Assembly: GCA_045542075.1 (NCBI GenBank)
Contig: JAZQKI010000045.1
Location: 1 to 33,179 of the forward strand
Reading direction: 5' to 3'
Length of the DNA: 33,179 nucleotides
Origin: SVTX01 sp045542075
GTDB taxonomy: Bacteria > Bacillota > Clostridia > Oscillospirales > CAG-272
Both the position numbers and the translations under genes were made by a program. The notes under the pieces are model-generated. The model worked only from the letters and a program-made list of their open reading frames with translations. It was not told the DNA's origin and searched no databases. How positions within the stretch are numbered: the first letter of the stretch is position 1; every line of letters begins with the position of its first letter. Positions 23,607-31,624 of the stretch are shown here, piece by piece.

Positions 23607-24647
23607 ATGCCATACACTGTAAACATAGATGAATTTCCGAGTGTTGTGCGGGAATTCGCATCATACAAAACCTCAATTCAGGGCTGCTCCCACAAGACTG
23701 TCGAGGAGTATTTGCTCGACCTTCGCACTTTTTTCAGGTATCTCATCGCAAAGGAGAGCGGCATACACCCCGACTCTGATGAGTTTGTCGAGATCGACAT
23801 TTCAAAAATAGATATTGACTACATAAAAGGCATCCGCACCGAGCAGATATACGACTTTCTGCTCTACACGGGTAACGTGCGCAAGAATATGTGGGCGTCA
23901 AAATCCCGAAAGCTCTCCGCGATCAAGGGACTTTTCAAGTTTATGACCGTCAAGCGCGGCTATCTTGAGGAAAACCCCGCGGCGAATATTGAGTCCCCAA
24001 AGCGCAAAAAAACTCTGCCGAAATTCCTCTCGCTTGAGGAGTCAAAGCTGCTTCTTGACGCTGTGCGAAACGACGTGGAATCAAAGTCCCGTCTGCGCGA
24101 CCTCTGTATGATCACCCTTTTTCTCAACTGCGGAATGCGACTTTCCGAGCTTGTCGGACTCAACCTTGCGGATATCGACCGCGAGTTTGCCTACATCCGA
24201 GTTGTCGGTAAAGGAAGCAAGGAGCGTATAATTTATCTCAACGGCGCGTGCAGGACAGTTCTGTCCGAGTATCTCTCGGCAGACAGACTCACCGAAAGCA
24301 ACCGAAAGCTCCCCGAGAAAGCCGTTTTCCTTTCCAACCGTGACCGACGCATCAGCGACAAGACCGTTCAGGCTATGGTATATAAGTATCTTGACGCAGC
24401 AGGTCTTGGCTCAAAGCATTATTCCGTACACAAGCTCCGACACACCGCGGCGACCCTTATGTATCAGTCGGGCAACGTGGACATCCGAGTGCTGAAGGAT
24501 ATTCTTGGTCACGAGCAGCTCAACACCACGCAGATATACACTCACGTCTCGGACAAAAATATGATGAACGCGATGAATCAGAATCCCCTCGCGGACGTCT
24601 CCGAGACCAAGGCAGACAAGCCTCTGCCCGACACGGAGGCAGTTTGA
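23607..24647 (+). CDS. XerC/D-type tyrosine recombinase
   Basis: The 346-residue product has an N-terminal SAM-like DNA-binding half and a catalytic half with all expected residues: Arg178 in CGMRLSEL, Lys202 in VVGKGSKER, HKLRH (His275, Arg278), GHEQLNTTQIY with His302, and the nucleophile Tyr311. The length and text fit the chromosomal clostridial XerC-like enzymes used for dimer resolution rather than an element integrase. AAAGGA precedes the ATG. No attachment site or element is next to it; recG follows 79 bases later. Confidence 0.85.
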   Translation: MPYTVNIDEFPSVVREFASYKTSIQGCSHKTVEEYLLDLRTFFRYLIAKESGIHPDSDEFVEIDISKIDIDYIKGIRTEQIYDFLLYTGNVRKNMWASKSRKLSAIKGLFKFMTVKRGYLEENPAANIESPKRKKTLPKFLSLEESKLLLDAVRNDVESKSRLRDLCMITLFLNCGMRLSELVGLNLADIDREFAYIRVVGKGSKERIIYLNGACRTVLSEYLSADRLTESNRKLPEKAVFLSNRDRRISDKTVQAMVYKYLDAAGLGSKHYSVHKLRHTAATLMYQSGNVDIRVLKDILGHEQLNTTQIYTHVSDKNMMNAMNQNPLADVSETKADKPLPDTEAV

Positions 24648-24726
24648 AAACAAGTTTTCAAACACGTCTTTTGTGCCTGTTTCGGCACAAAACGCTTGGA
24701 TTTTCCAGAAAGGAAAGCTCATAAAC

Positions 24727-26880
24727 ATGAAAAACATACACGAAATTCAGATAACAGACCTTTACGGCGTTGGTAAGGCAAAGGCGGCGGCATACGCCTC
24801 GCTTGGCGTGTTCACCGTGGGCGACCTGCTGTATTTCTTCCCACGCGCTTATGAGAACAGAGGCTTTACAGTTCCCCTCTCTGCCGCGCGCGAGGATATA
24901 AAAAACGCGATAATCATGACGGTTGCGACGGAGCCGAGAGTAAGTCTTATCCGCCGTGGAATGTCGCTTCTCAAATTCCGCGCGTTTGACGAGAGCGGCA
25001 CGTGCGAGATAACCTATTTCAATCAGAATTATCTGAAGGACAAATTTCACGTTGGCGACACGTTCAGGTTCTGGGGTAAGGTTGAGCGCCAGGGCAAAAA
25101 AGTGACAATGACCTCTCCCATCGCCGAAGCATACACCGAAAGTGTACCGCTCCCCCCGCTCGCGTCAATATACAAGCTCACCGAGGGCCTGAGCCAGAAG
25201 GTCATAGCCACGCATATTGATGCGGCGCTCACCTTAGCCAAGGATATGCCCGACTATCTTCCCGAGCATATAAGAAAAAAATACAATCTTTGCCCTCTGC
25301 ACTCCGCGCTCTCGCAGATACATAGCCCGAGCGATTATCAGTCGCTCGCCGTCGCCAAGCGCCGTCTTGTGTTTGACGAATTCTTCCTGTTTGCCGCAGG
25401 CATAGGTCGCTCGTCGGGCGAGTCGCAGAGATACAAAGCCCCCGTCTGCTCTGACGGTGATATCTCTCCCCTGCTTGACTTGCTTCCGTACAAGCTCACG
25501 GGTGCGCAGTCCCGCGCGATAGACGATATCCGCAGAGACATGGCGCGCGACATTCCTATGGGCAGAATAATTATAGGCGACGTTGGCTGCGGAAAGACGG
25601 TCTGCGCCGCGGCTGCGATGTATATCGCGGTCAAAAACGGCAGGCAAGCCGCTCTCATGGCTCCCACCGAGATACTCGCAAATCAGCATTTTGCGGACCT
25701 CTCACCTCTTTTTGAGAAGCTCGGGATCAGGTGCGCGCTTCTCACAGGCTCGCTGACTCCCGCAAAAAAGCGAAAAATCCACGAGCAGATAGCCTCCACG
25801 GGTAACGACAGAATAGATATAGTTATAGGCACGCAGGCGCTTATTTCCGAGGGCGTCAGATTCTCAGACGCGGGACTTGTCATTACCGACGAGCAGCACC
25901 GCTTTGGCGTCGGTCAGCGCGCCGCGCTCTCCGAGCGAAACAACCACACTCACGTGCTTGTCATGAGCGCGACACCTATACCCCGATCGCTTGCCCTCGT
26001 TATGTACGGCGACCTCAAGCTCTCAAAAATTGACGAGATGCCCGCGGGCAGACAGCGAGTTGATACCTTCCTTGTTGACGAGAGCTACCGCGCCCGCCTT
26101 GACGGTTTCATTAAGAAAAATGTTGCCGAGGGCGGTCAGGTATATATCGTCTGCCCCGCGGTCGAGGAGTCGGAGGAGGAATCCGACGACGAGATTCTGT
26201 TCTCGGATATAGGCTTTGACAGTCTTTCGGGCTTTGAGAAAAAAGAAAAAACGCCTTTGAAGGCGGCGACTCAATACGCAGACGAGTTATCCGCCCGTAT
26301 GCCCGAGCTGAATATTGCCTACGTTCACGGCAGAATGAAAGTCAAGGATAAGGACGCGGTCATGGAAAGATTTGTGCGTGGCGAGATAGACGTGCTGGTT
26401 TCCACCACAGTCATTGAGGTAGGCGTGAACGTACCAAACGCAAGCCTTATGATAGTTGAAAATGCCGAGAGATTTGGTCTTTCCCAGCTTCATCAGCTCC
26501 GCGGACGAGTTGGACGAGGCAAACGCAAGTCATATTGCGTGCTTGTTTCGGGCACTCCTACAATCTCCGGTCTTGGCGAGGTTGCGACAAGGCGACTTAA
26601 AACAATGTGCAACTCCTACAACGGCTTTGAGATAGCCGAGGAGGACTTGAAGCTTCGCGGACCTGGTGATTTTCTCTCCACAAGTACGTCGAGCAGTATT
26701 CGTCAGAGCGGCGATATTGGCTTCAGACTTGCGGATATGTGCGAGGACACGAGTCTTATGACCGACGCGTTCTCTGAAGCGGGCGCTTTGATAGCCTCCG
26801 ACCGCGAGCTTGCGGACTATCCCGAGTTGTCGCGGGAAATTAGCAGAATTTTCGCGGTAAGAAGTGACGTTATAAACTAA
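24727..26880 (+). CDS. recG: ATP-dependent DNA helicase RecG
   Basis: The 717-residue product rescues stalled forks and branch-migrates Holliday junctions. From MKNIHEIQ the wedge/OB part has LYGVGKAKA near 12-20, LLYFFPRAYENR near 34-45 and FRFWGKVE near 113. The helicase core has GDVGCGKT at 284-291, MAPTEILANQ at 311-320, the DEQH box at 388-391, MSATPIPRSLAL from 413 and QLRGRVGRG further on. An acidic insertion rich in Glu/Asp (EESEEESDDE) follows motif IV. An in-frame ATG at 24673 would add 18 residues but lies in the non-coding gap; the AGGAAAG before 24727 and the domain start favour the later one. Confidence 0.93.
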   Translation: MKNIHEIQITDLYGVGKAKAAAYASLGVFTVGDLLYFFPRAYENRGFTVPLSAAREDIKNAIIMTVATEPRVSLIRRGMSLLKFRAFDESGTCEITYFNQNYLKDKFHVGDTFRFWGKVERQGKKVTMTSPIAEAYTESVPLPPLASIYKLTEGLSQKVIATHIDAALTLAKDMPDYLPEHIRKKYNLCPLHSALSQIHSPSDYQSLAVAKRRLVFDEFFLFAAGIGRSSGESQRYKAPVCSDGDISPLLDLLPYKLTGAQSRAIDDIRRDMARDIPMGRIIIGDVGCGKTVCAAAAMYIAVKNGRQAALMAPTEILANQHFADLSPLFEKLGIRCALLTGSLTPAKKRKIHEQIASTGNDRIDIVIGTQALISEGVRFSDAGLVITDEQHRFGVGQRAALSERNNHTHVLVMSATPIPRSLALVMYGDLKLSKIDEMPAGRQRVDTFLVDESYRARLDGFIKKNVAEGGQVYIVCPAVEESEEESDDEILFSDIGFDSLSGFEKKEKTPLKAATQYADELSARMPELNIAYVHGRMKVKDKDAVMERFVRGEIDVLVSTTVIEVGVNVPNASLMIVENAERFGLSQLHQLRGRVGRGKRKSYCVLVSGTPTISGLGEVATRRLKTMCNSYNGFEIAEEDLKLRGPGDFLSTSTSSSIRQSGDIGFRLADMCEDTSLMTDAFSEAGALIASDRELADYPELSREISRIFAVRSDVIN

Positions 26881-26893
26881 CAAAGGAGTTTGT

Positions 26894-27673
26894 ATGAAAG
26901 AACTTATAGTTGTAAACAACTTAAAAAAGACCTTTACGCTTTCAAAAAAGCAGCAGAAGATCGAAAAGCAAAACGTGAAGGTTCGCACGGCGGTCGACGG
27001 CTTGTCATTTACCGCGTACGGCGGCGAGATCTTCGGTTTATTAGGCCCAAACGGCGCGGGAAAAACGACTACGTTGCGTATGCTTGCCACGCTTATAAAG
27101 CCCGACGAGGGCGACGCGTATATCGACGGCGCGAGCATTGTAAGTCAGCCCGACGCAGTACGTTCAAAAATAGGATTTCTCACGAGCGAGTTAAAGCTCG
27201 AGGAATTTTTCACACCCAATTATCTGTACGACTTTTTTGCGTCTCTCCACAACATTGACCCCGAAAAAGCCAAGGCGCGAAAAAAAGAGATGTTTGAGCT
27301 GTTCGGCATTGACAAATTTGCCGAGGTCAAGGTTGCGGATCTCTCCACGGGTATGAAGCAGAAGGCTTCGCTCTGCATTTCTCTCGTTCACGATCCCGAC
27401 GTTATAATCTTTGACGAGCCTACAAACGGACTTGACGTTATCACGGCAAAGATAGTCACGGATTTTCTCCTCGCCTTAAAGGCGCAGGGCAAGACGGTTA
27501 TCGTCTCCACTCACATTTTCAGCCTTATAGAAAAGATATGCGACCGTGTTGGCATTATCATCGAGGGCAGAATGTGCGCCTGCGACACGCTTGAAAATAT
27601 TTGCGACGGCAAGAGTCTTGAGGACAGATTTTTCGAGATTTATTCCGAGTATTGCGGAGGTGACGGACAATGA
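26894..27673 (+). CDS. natA: ABC transporter ATP-binding subunit, NatA-like
   Basis: The 259-residue product has Walker A GPNGAGKTTT at 51-60, an LSTGMKQK signature at 150-157 and Walker B IIFDEPTNGLD at 171-181. The text after the signature resembles NatA of the sodium-exporting NatAB pair and related drug exporters. AAGGAG precedes the ATG, 13 bases after recG. It overlaps the permease gene by ATGA, so the two subunits are translationally coupled. Substrate could be Na+ or another compound; the sequence does not decide. Confidence 0.88.
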   Translation: MKELIVVNNLKKTFTLSKKQQKIEKQNVKVRTAVDGLSFTAYGGEIFGLLGPNGAGKTTTLRMLATLIKPDEGDAYIDGASIVSQPDAVRSKIGFLTSELKLEEFFTPNYLYDFFASLHNIDPEKAKARKKEMFELFGIDKFAEVKVADLSTGMKQKASLCISLVHDPDVIIFDEPTNGLDVITAKIVTDFLLALKAQGKTVIVSTHIFSLIEKICDRVGIIIEGRMCACDTLENICDGKSLEDRFFEIYSEYCGGDGQ

Positions 27674-28842
27674 GAAGATCACGCGCAATATTTACGATAT
27701 TCAAAAAGGAAATGGCGAGATTCTGCAAGGACAGACGCACTCTTGCCTCCCTTATCCTCCCGGGAATACTTATTTACGTCATCTACTCGTTGATGGGAAA
27801 TTTCATGTCGGACATGTTCACGACAGACGAGGATTATAAGCCCGTCATTTCCGTCATAAATTGCCCCGGTGAGATGCAGAGTATGTTCTCGGAGGAGATC
27901 TTTGAGATAAAGGACGTGGAGAATATTGAAGACGCAAAGACACAGGTCGCAGAGAGTCAGCTTGACGTACTTGTAGTCTTCCCCGAGGGATTTTGGAACG
28001 ATATGCTCACGTATATCCCCGCTCCCGACAAGTCCGCGCCCAACGTGGATATTTACTACAATACCACCTCCGAAAAATCCAGCGTGGCATACACGTCTGT
28101 CATGGCGTTGCTTGACGGACTTGAGGCGAGCATCTCAAACAAATTCGATATAAACAACTCAGAAAACACCTACGATTTGGCGAGTGAGGAAAGCATGGCG
28201 TCTATTATGTTTTCAAGTGTGATGCCCATGCTGCTCATTATGTTCTGCGTGACGGGATGTATGGCAGTCGCGCCCGAGTCCATCGCGGGCGAGAAGGAGC
28301 GCGGCACTATCGCTACTCTGCTTATCACACCTATAAGACGAAGCGACATAGCGCTCGGCAAGATTCTTGCTCTCTCGGTGCTCTCTATTATCAGCGGTGC
28401 GTCAAGCGCTATCGGAGTTATCGCTTCCCTGCCAAAGCTTATGGGAGATATGGCGGAGTTTGACGGAAGCGTTTACGGGGTTGCGGATTACGTATTCCTT
28501 GCGGTAGTTATTATGTCAACGACGCTTTTGTTCGTCACTCTCGTGTCCATAATTTCCTGTATGGCAAAATCCGTCAAGGAGGCGGCGTCCTACGTCTCTC
28601 CCGTTATGGTCCTCTCAATGGTTATAGGCATTACGGGTATGTTAGGAAACGACTCGCAGGCTATATGGGTATATTTCATTCCCGTATATAACAGCGTTCA
28701 GTGTATCGTGGAAATATTCTCGTTTGAGACAAACGCGCTGCATATTGCCCTCACGGCTGTTACAAATATCGCAGTCATGGGTATCGGCGTATTCGTGCTG
28801 ACAAGAATGTTCAACAGCGAGAAGGTTATGTTTAAGAAATAA
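27670..28842 (+). CDS. natB: ABC transporter permease, NatB-like
   Basis: The 390-residue product has one N-terminal membrane helix (about 26-46), a long extracytoplasmic loop of some 130 residues with many acidic positions, and five C-terminal helices from about residue 178. The region CMAVAPESIAGEKERGTIATLLITPIRR is the hallmark of the ABC-2 type permeases that pair with NatA-like ATPases. It starts within the last codons of natA (ATGA overlap) and ends at a strong terminator. The substrate is not decided. Confidence 0.88.
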   Translation: MRRSRAIFTIFKKEMARFCKDRRTLASLILPGILIYVIYSLMGNFMSDMFTTDEDYKPVISVINCPGEMQSMFSEEIFEIKDVENIEDAKTQVAESQLDVLVVFPEGFWNDMLTYIPAPDKSAPNVDIYYNTTSEKSSVAYTSVMALLDGLEASISNKFDINNSENTYDLASEESMASIMFSSVMPMLLIMFCVTGCMAVAPESIAGEKERGTIATLLITPIRRSDIALGKILALSVLSIISGASSAIGVIASLPKLMGDMAEFDGSVYGVADYVFLAVVIMSTTLLFVTLVSIISCMAKSVKEAASYVSPVMVLSMVIGITGMLGNDSQAIWVYFIPVYNSVQCIVEIFSFETNALHIALTAVTNIAVMGIGVFVLTRMFNSEKVMFKK

Positions 28843-28847
28843 AGCAA

Positions 28848-28877
28848 AAAACAGGACGGCTCACGCTGTCCTGTTTT
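28848..28877. terminator. Bidirectional terminator after natB
   Basis: AAAACAGGAC and GTCCTGTTTT form a ten-base stem with a ten-base loop, with T-runs on both strands. It serves natB on the plus strand and the convergent HExxH gene on the minus strand. Confidence 0.85.
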
Positions 28878-29364
28878 ATTCGTTATCTCTGAAGCGATCC
28901 AGAATATATTGCGCCCACTTATTTGCTTCAATTTCAAGGCTTCTGTCCGTTCTTTTTTCTTCCTCGTCAAAAAACCATTGATAATAATGCGTCAGCTCAT
29001 GAAGAATAGCAAAAAGCACATCATCTGTTTCTCGGTGCTCCCACAGCTGTCCCGCAACAAAGATCTGTGGATATATCTTTCTTTTAGGACAAACGTCTGC
29101 GTTGTCATAGAATATGCCGTAATATATATGTCCATCAACCTTGGAATGATACCGCCTGTGGTTTGTAATACAAATATTACATCTAACGGGAAAATAATAG
29201 TTTTTTCGCAGGTATAGTACTAATTTATTGACCTGATGAATTAAGTCATAGTCAATTCCATCATCGAATTTAAGACGAATACCAAACGAAGTATCTGTAT
29301 ATTGCAGGCATTCCTGCCGATATTTTCGTTCTATCCAAACGTAAGGAAATGTAAACTCTTTCAT
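28876..29364 (-). CDS. Small HExxH metallopeptidase-like protein
   Basis: The 162-residue product has ILHELTHYYQWFF (120-132) with the HExxH zinc motif (His122, Glu123, His126) and a downstream Glu in SLEIEANKWA (144-149), the usual third ligand position. Upstream, CNICITNHRRYHSK contributes two Cys and several His. It looks like a phage- or SprT/IrrE-type predicted peptidase. The substrate is unknown. The ribosome site is GAGGTGG, followed by a short A-rich spacer and the ATG. Alternatively it may be a structural phage-remnant protein; no other phage genes are nearby. Confidence 0.7.
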   Translation of the reverse strand: MKEFTFPYVWIERKYRQECLQYTDTSFGIRLKFDDGIDYDLIHQVNKLVLYLRKNYYFPVRCNICITNHRRYHSKVDGHIYYGIFYDNADVCPKRKIYPQIFVAGQLWEHRETDDVLFAILHELTHYYQWFFDEEEKRTDRSLEIEANKWAQYILDRFRDNE

Positions 29365-29368
29365 TTTT

Positions 29369-29751
29369 CCACCTCCGTTTTTCTAATTATACCACAATTT
29401 TACGCATAATTCAAGTTGTTTTATCGAATTGGATATTTCTTGATTTCTCAACCGAGAGCGGCTGAATTGAAGGCAGATCGGCTTGCTCCCGCCGTTAGCC
29501 TTCCACCGTGGGTGAAGGGGGGACCGCTTGCGGTGGACGAGGAGAGCACCATCACAGAGAACAAAATTTGTGTTCGATTACCCGTAGGGGCTGACGTAGC
29601 GAAGCGGCGACACGGTAGTGAATGACATCACAGTGTGATGTCAGAGCCGTGGCGTGACCGAACCGCGGCGAGAACTACGACAGCCCGTTTTATAATCAAA
29701 TATCAATTATTCGCAGGACGTCAAGGTGCCGTCCCCTACGGCAATCTACCC
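29369..29751. repeat. Non-coding interspersed-repeat-like region
   Basis: No plausible gene is seen in these 380 bases. The stretch GCCTTCCACCGTGGGTGAAG, then GGGACCGCTTGCGGTGG at about 29498-29536, resembles the short repeated elements frequently seen in Oscillospirales genomes. A perfect inverted repeat, TGACATCAC-AGT-GTGATGTCA, lies at 29623-29643. Related GTAGGGG words occur on opposite strands near 29584 and 29751. It is likely a MITE-like or decayed repeat; genome-wide copies cannot be tested here. Confidence 0.45.
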
Positions 29752-31068
29752 CTACAGCTTCTCCGTCTCCCTTTTCACCTCTCCGCTCATAAGGCACAGA
29801 ATACTGACGTTTATCACCGTCATCAGCCCAATGGCAAGGTCGGCAAGCTCCCACGCAAAGCTCACACTACATATCGCGCCAAAAAACACGAGCACCGAGT
29901 AAAATATCGGAAAAAGCTTTTTAGCCAAAGGCCTTTTGCAAATAAATCCCAACGCCTCACGGCCGTAATGCGCCCAGCAAACTATGGTCGCAAAGCCGAA
30001 AAGCAGCACCGACACCGTAATATACACCCCCGCCCAGCCGCCGAGCAGCGAGGCGTATGCATTCAGGGTAATGAGCATAGGATTGTCGGCAAAGCTCAAT
30101 ACGCCCTCCCCTGCGACAATTATCACGAGTGCGGTCATAGTACACAGCAATATAGTGTCCACGAACACCTCAAATATACCGAGAAGCCCTTGCTTTGCGG
30201 GGCTTTTTGTGTTTGACGTGGCATGCGCCGTGGGAGCGGTACCGCATCCCGCCTCGTTGGACATAAGTCCGCGCATACACCCCCAACGGCACGAGCTTGC
30301 AAACAAAAATCCCATAACGCCAAATCCCGCGCTTCTGACACTGAACGCATCCTCAAAAATTTTTCCAAACGCGGGCAAAATGCTCTCCCCGTGTATGAAA
30401 AGAGCCGCAAGCGACACAACCACGTACCCCACGCTCATAACAAGCACTATTTTTTCGGTAAACGAGCTTATCCTCTCGGAGTTTCCCATAATGATAAACA
30501 AGCTCACCGCACCGACAAGTCCACCCGTCACCCACAAGGGTATCCCGAACTGTCCCTCAAAAGCCGAGCTTATGGCGTTTGCCTGAATAATACTGCCCAT
30601 GCTTGCAGAGTTGAGGATACACAGCAGAGCAAAAATTCCGCCGAGTATTCCGCCAACCCTCATGAGCCCCTTTGAGCGGAAAAATTCCCGTATGTAATAA
30701 TACGCGCCGCCGTGAAGCTCGCCGTCTCTACCTCTTTTGCGGTAGAGCATGGCAAGTACAATTTCGGCATATTTGAGTATCATCGCGACAAACGCCGACA
30801 CCCACATCCAGAACACCGAGCCGTAGCCGCCAAGAGATATGGACGACGCAACTCCCACGATGTTCCCCACACCAAGCGTGCCCGCAAGCGCAAGCGTCAA
30901 CGCGCGGACGGGAGACACGCCGCCCGAGCTTTCCCTTCGCATCATAATTCTGAACAATTTTATGGGGTGCCGCAAATGAAACCAACGCAGTCTGAAGCCA
31001 AAAAACACCCCCGCACATAACAGCATTATAGGGGTAAGTATTCCTAAAAAATTATTTATAAAAACCAT
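29752..31068 (-). CDS. Alanine or glycine:cation symporter (AGCS family)
   Basis: The 438-residue product has about ten to eleven membrane helices and AGCS text: GGVSPVRALTLALAGTLGVGNIVGVA near 49-74, the helix motif FWMWVSAFVAMILKYAEIVLAMLYR, GGAYYYI near 120, and the conserved GLMSNEAGCGTAPTAHA near 267. The family imports D/L-alanine or glycine with Na+ or H+. It is full length. AGAGGTG precedes the ATG. It is divergent from groES, with about 250 bases between them. No riboswitch fold was recognised in its leader. Confidence 0.88.
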   Translation of the reverse strand: MVFINNFLGILTPIMLLCAGVFFGFRLRWFHLRHPIKLFRIMMRRESSGGVSPVRALTLALAGTLGVGNIVGVASSISLGGYGSVFWMWVSAFVAMILKYAEIVLAMLYRKRGRDGELHGGAYYYIREFFRSKGLMRVGGILGGIFALLCILNSASMGSIIQANAISSAFEGQFGIPLWVTGGLVGAVSLFIIMGNSERISSFTEKIVLVMSVGYVVVSLAALFIHGESILPAFGKIFEDAFSVRSAGFGVMGFLFASSCRWGCMRGLMSNEAGCGTAPTAHATSNTKSPAKQGLLGIFEVFVDTILLCTMTALVIIVAGEGVLSFADNPMLITLNAYASLLGGWAGVYITVSVLLFGFATIVCWAHYGREALGFICKRPLAKKLFPIFYSVLVFFGAICSVSFAWELADLAIGLMTVINVSILCLMSGEVKRETEKL

Positions 31069-31210
31069 AATATCACCTCTCTATATGCCAAATTTATGCG
31101 GCTTCGGGGAGGCTTATTCGCTTGCTCGTCACCTCTCGACAATCCTCGATATCCTTTTATTTACTTGAGATTTCATTTGTAAATTCGATGTAAACATTGC
31201 TGTCTTTCTC

Positions 31211-31238
31211 TTGATTTTTTTATTATATAGTGTAGAAT
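31211..31238 (+). promoter_or_regulatory. Probable promoter of groESL
   Basis: TTGATT (31211-31216) and TAGAAT (31233-31238) are 16 bases apart, 84 bases before the groES ATG. The -10 overlaps an inverted repeat, ATAGT-N9-ACTAT. Confidence 0.45.
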
Positions 31239-31248
31239 ATACTATGAT

Positions 31249-31296
31249 TGTATTTATTTACAGTAATTGCTAAAATTAACCATGTAATCATTTACA
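31249..31296 (+). promoter_or_regulatory. Paired TGTA-N6-TACA palindromes before groES
   Basis: TGTATTTATTTACA (31249-31262) and TGTAATCATTTACA (31283-31296) share the TGTA-N6-TACA form and lie 34 bases apart in the leader. Two TGTAAA direct repeats, 11 bases apart, lie upstream at 31178 and 31189. The usual CIRCE (TTAGCACTC-N9-GAGTGCTAA) and the CtsR heptad repeat were not found. Confidence 0.35.
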
Positions 31297-31321
31297 CACA
31301 TAACAAAAGGAGGAATTTATT

Positions 31322-31606
31322 ATGACACTCAAGCCTTTACAGAACAGAGTTGTAATAAAGTTCGTAGAAGCAGAAGAAAAGACCAAGACCGGTATCATCC
31401 TCACGGCATCCGCACAGGAAAAGCCCCAGATCGCAGAGGTTATCGCAGTTGGCCCCGGCAAGATCGAGGACTGCACACGCATTCCCGTGACTGTTAAGGT
31501 CGGTGAGAAGGTAATCGCAAGCAAGTACGCAGGCACGTCCGTTAAGATGGACGGCGTAGAGTACGTTATACTTTCCGAGGACGACATTCTCGCAATAGTT
31601 GAATAA
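31322..31606 (+). CDS. groES: Co-chaperonin GroES
   Basis: The 94-residue product is full length for the 10-kDa co-chaperonin that caps the GroEL folding chamber. Typical text includes LKPLQNRVVIKFVEAEEKTKTGIILTASAQEKPQ (mobile loop), EVIAVGPGKI, KVGEKVIASKYAGTSVKMDG and EYVILSEDDILAI. A perfect AGGAGG precedes the ATG. GroEL follows after 18 bases with its own GAGAGG, so they form the standard operon. Confidence 0.97.
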   Translation: MTLKPLQNRVVIKFVEAEEKTKTGIILTASAQEKPQIAEVIAVGPGKIEDCTRIPVTVKVGEKVIASKYAGTSVKMDGVEYVILSEDDILAIVE

Positions 31607-31624
31607 TTAAGAGAGGTACGAATA

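Noticed and set aside
23607..24647. Integrase of a mobile element for the defence island
   Set aside because: It is 13 kb away, next to recG, and its sequence fits a chromosomal XerC/D-type recombinase.
31081..31200. Riboswitch in the leader of the AGCS symporter gene
   Set aside because: I could not match the leader to the glycine riboswitch or another known class; only a weak GAGG/CCTC stem is visible.
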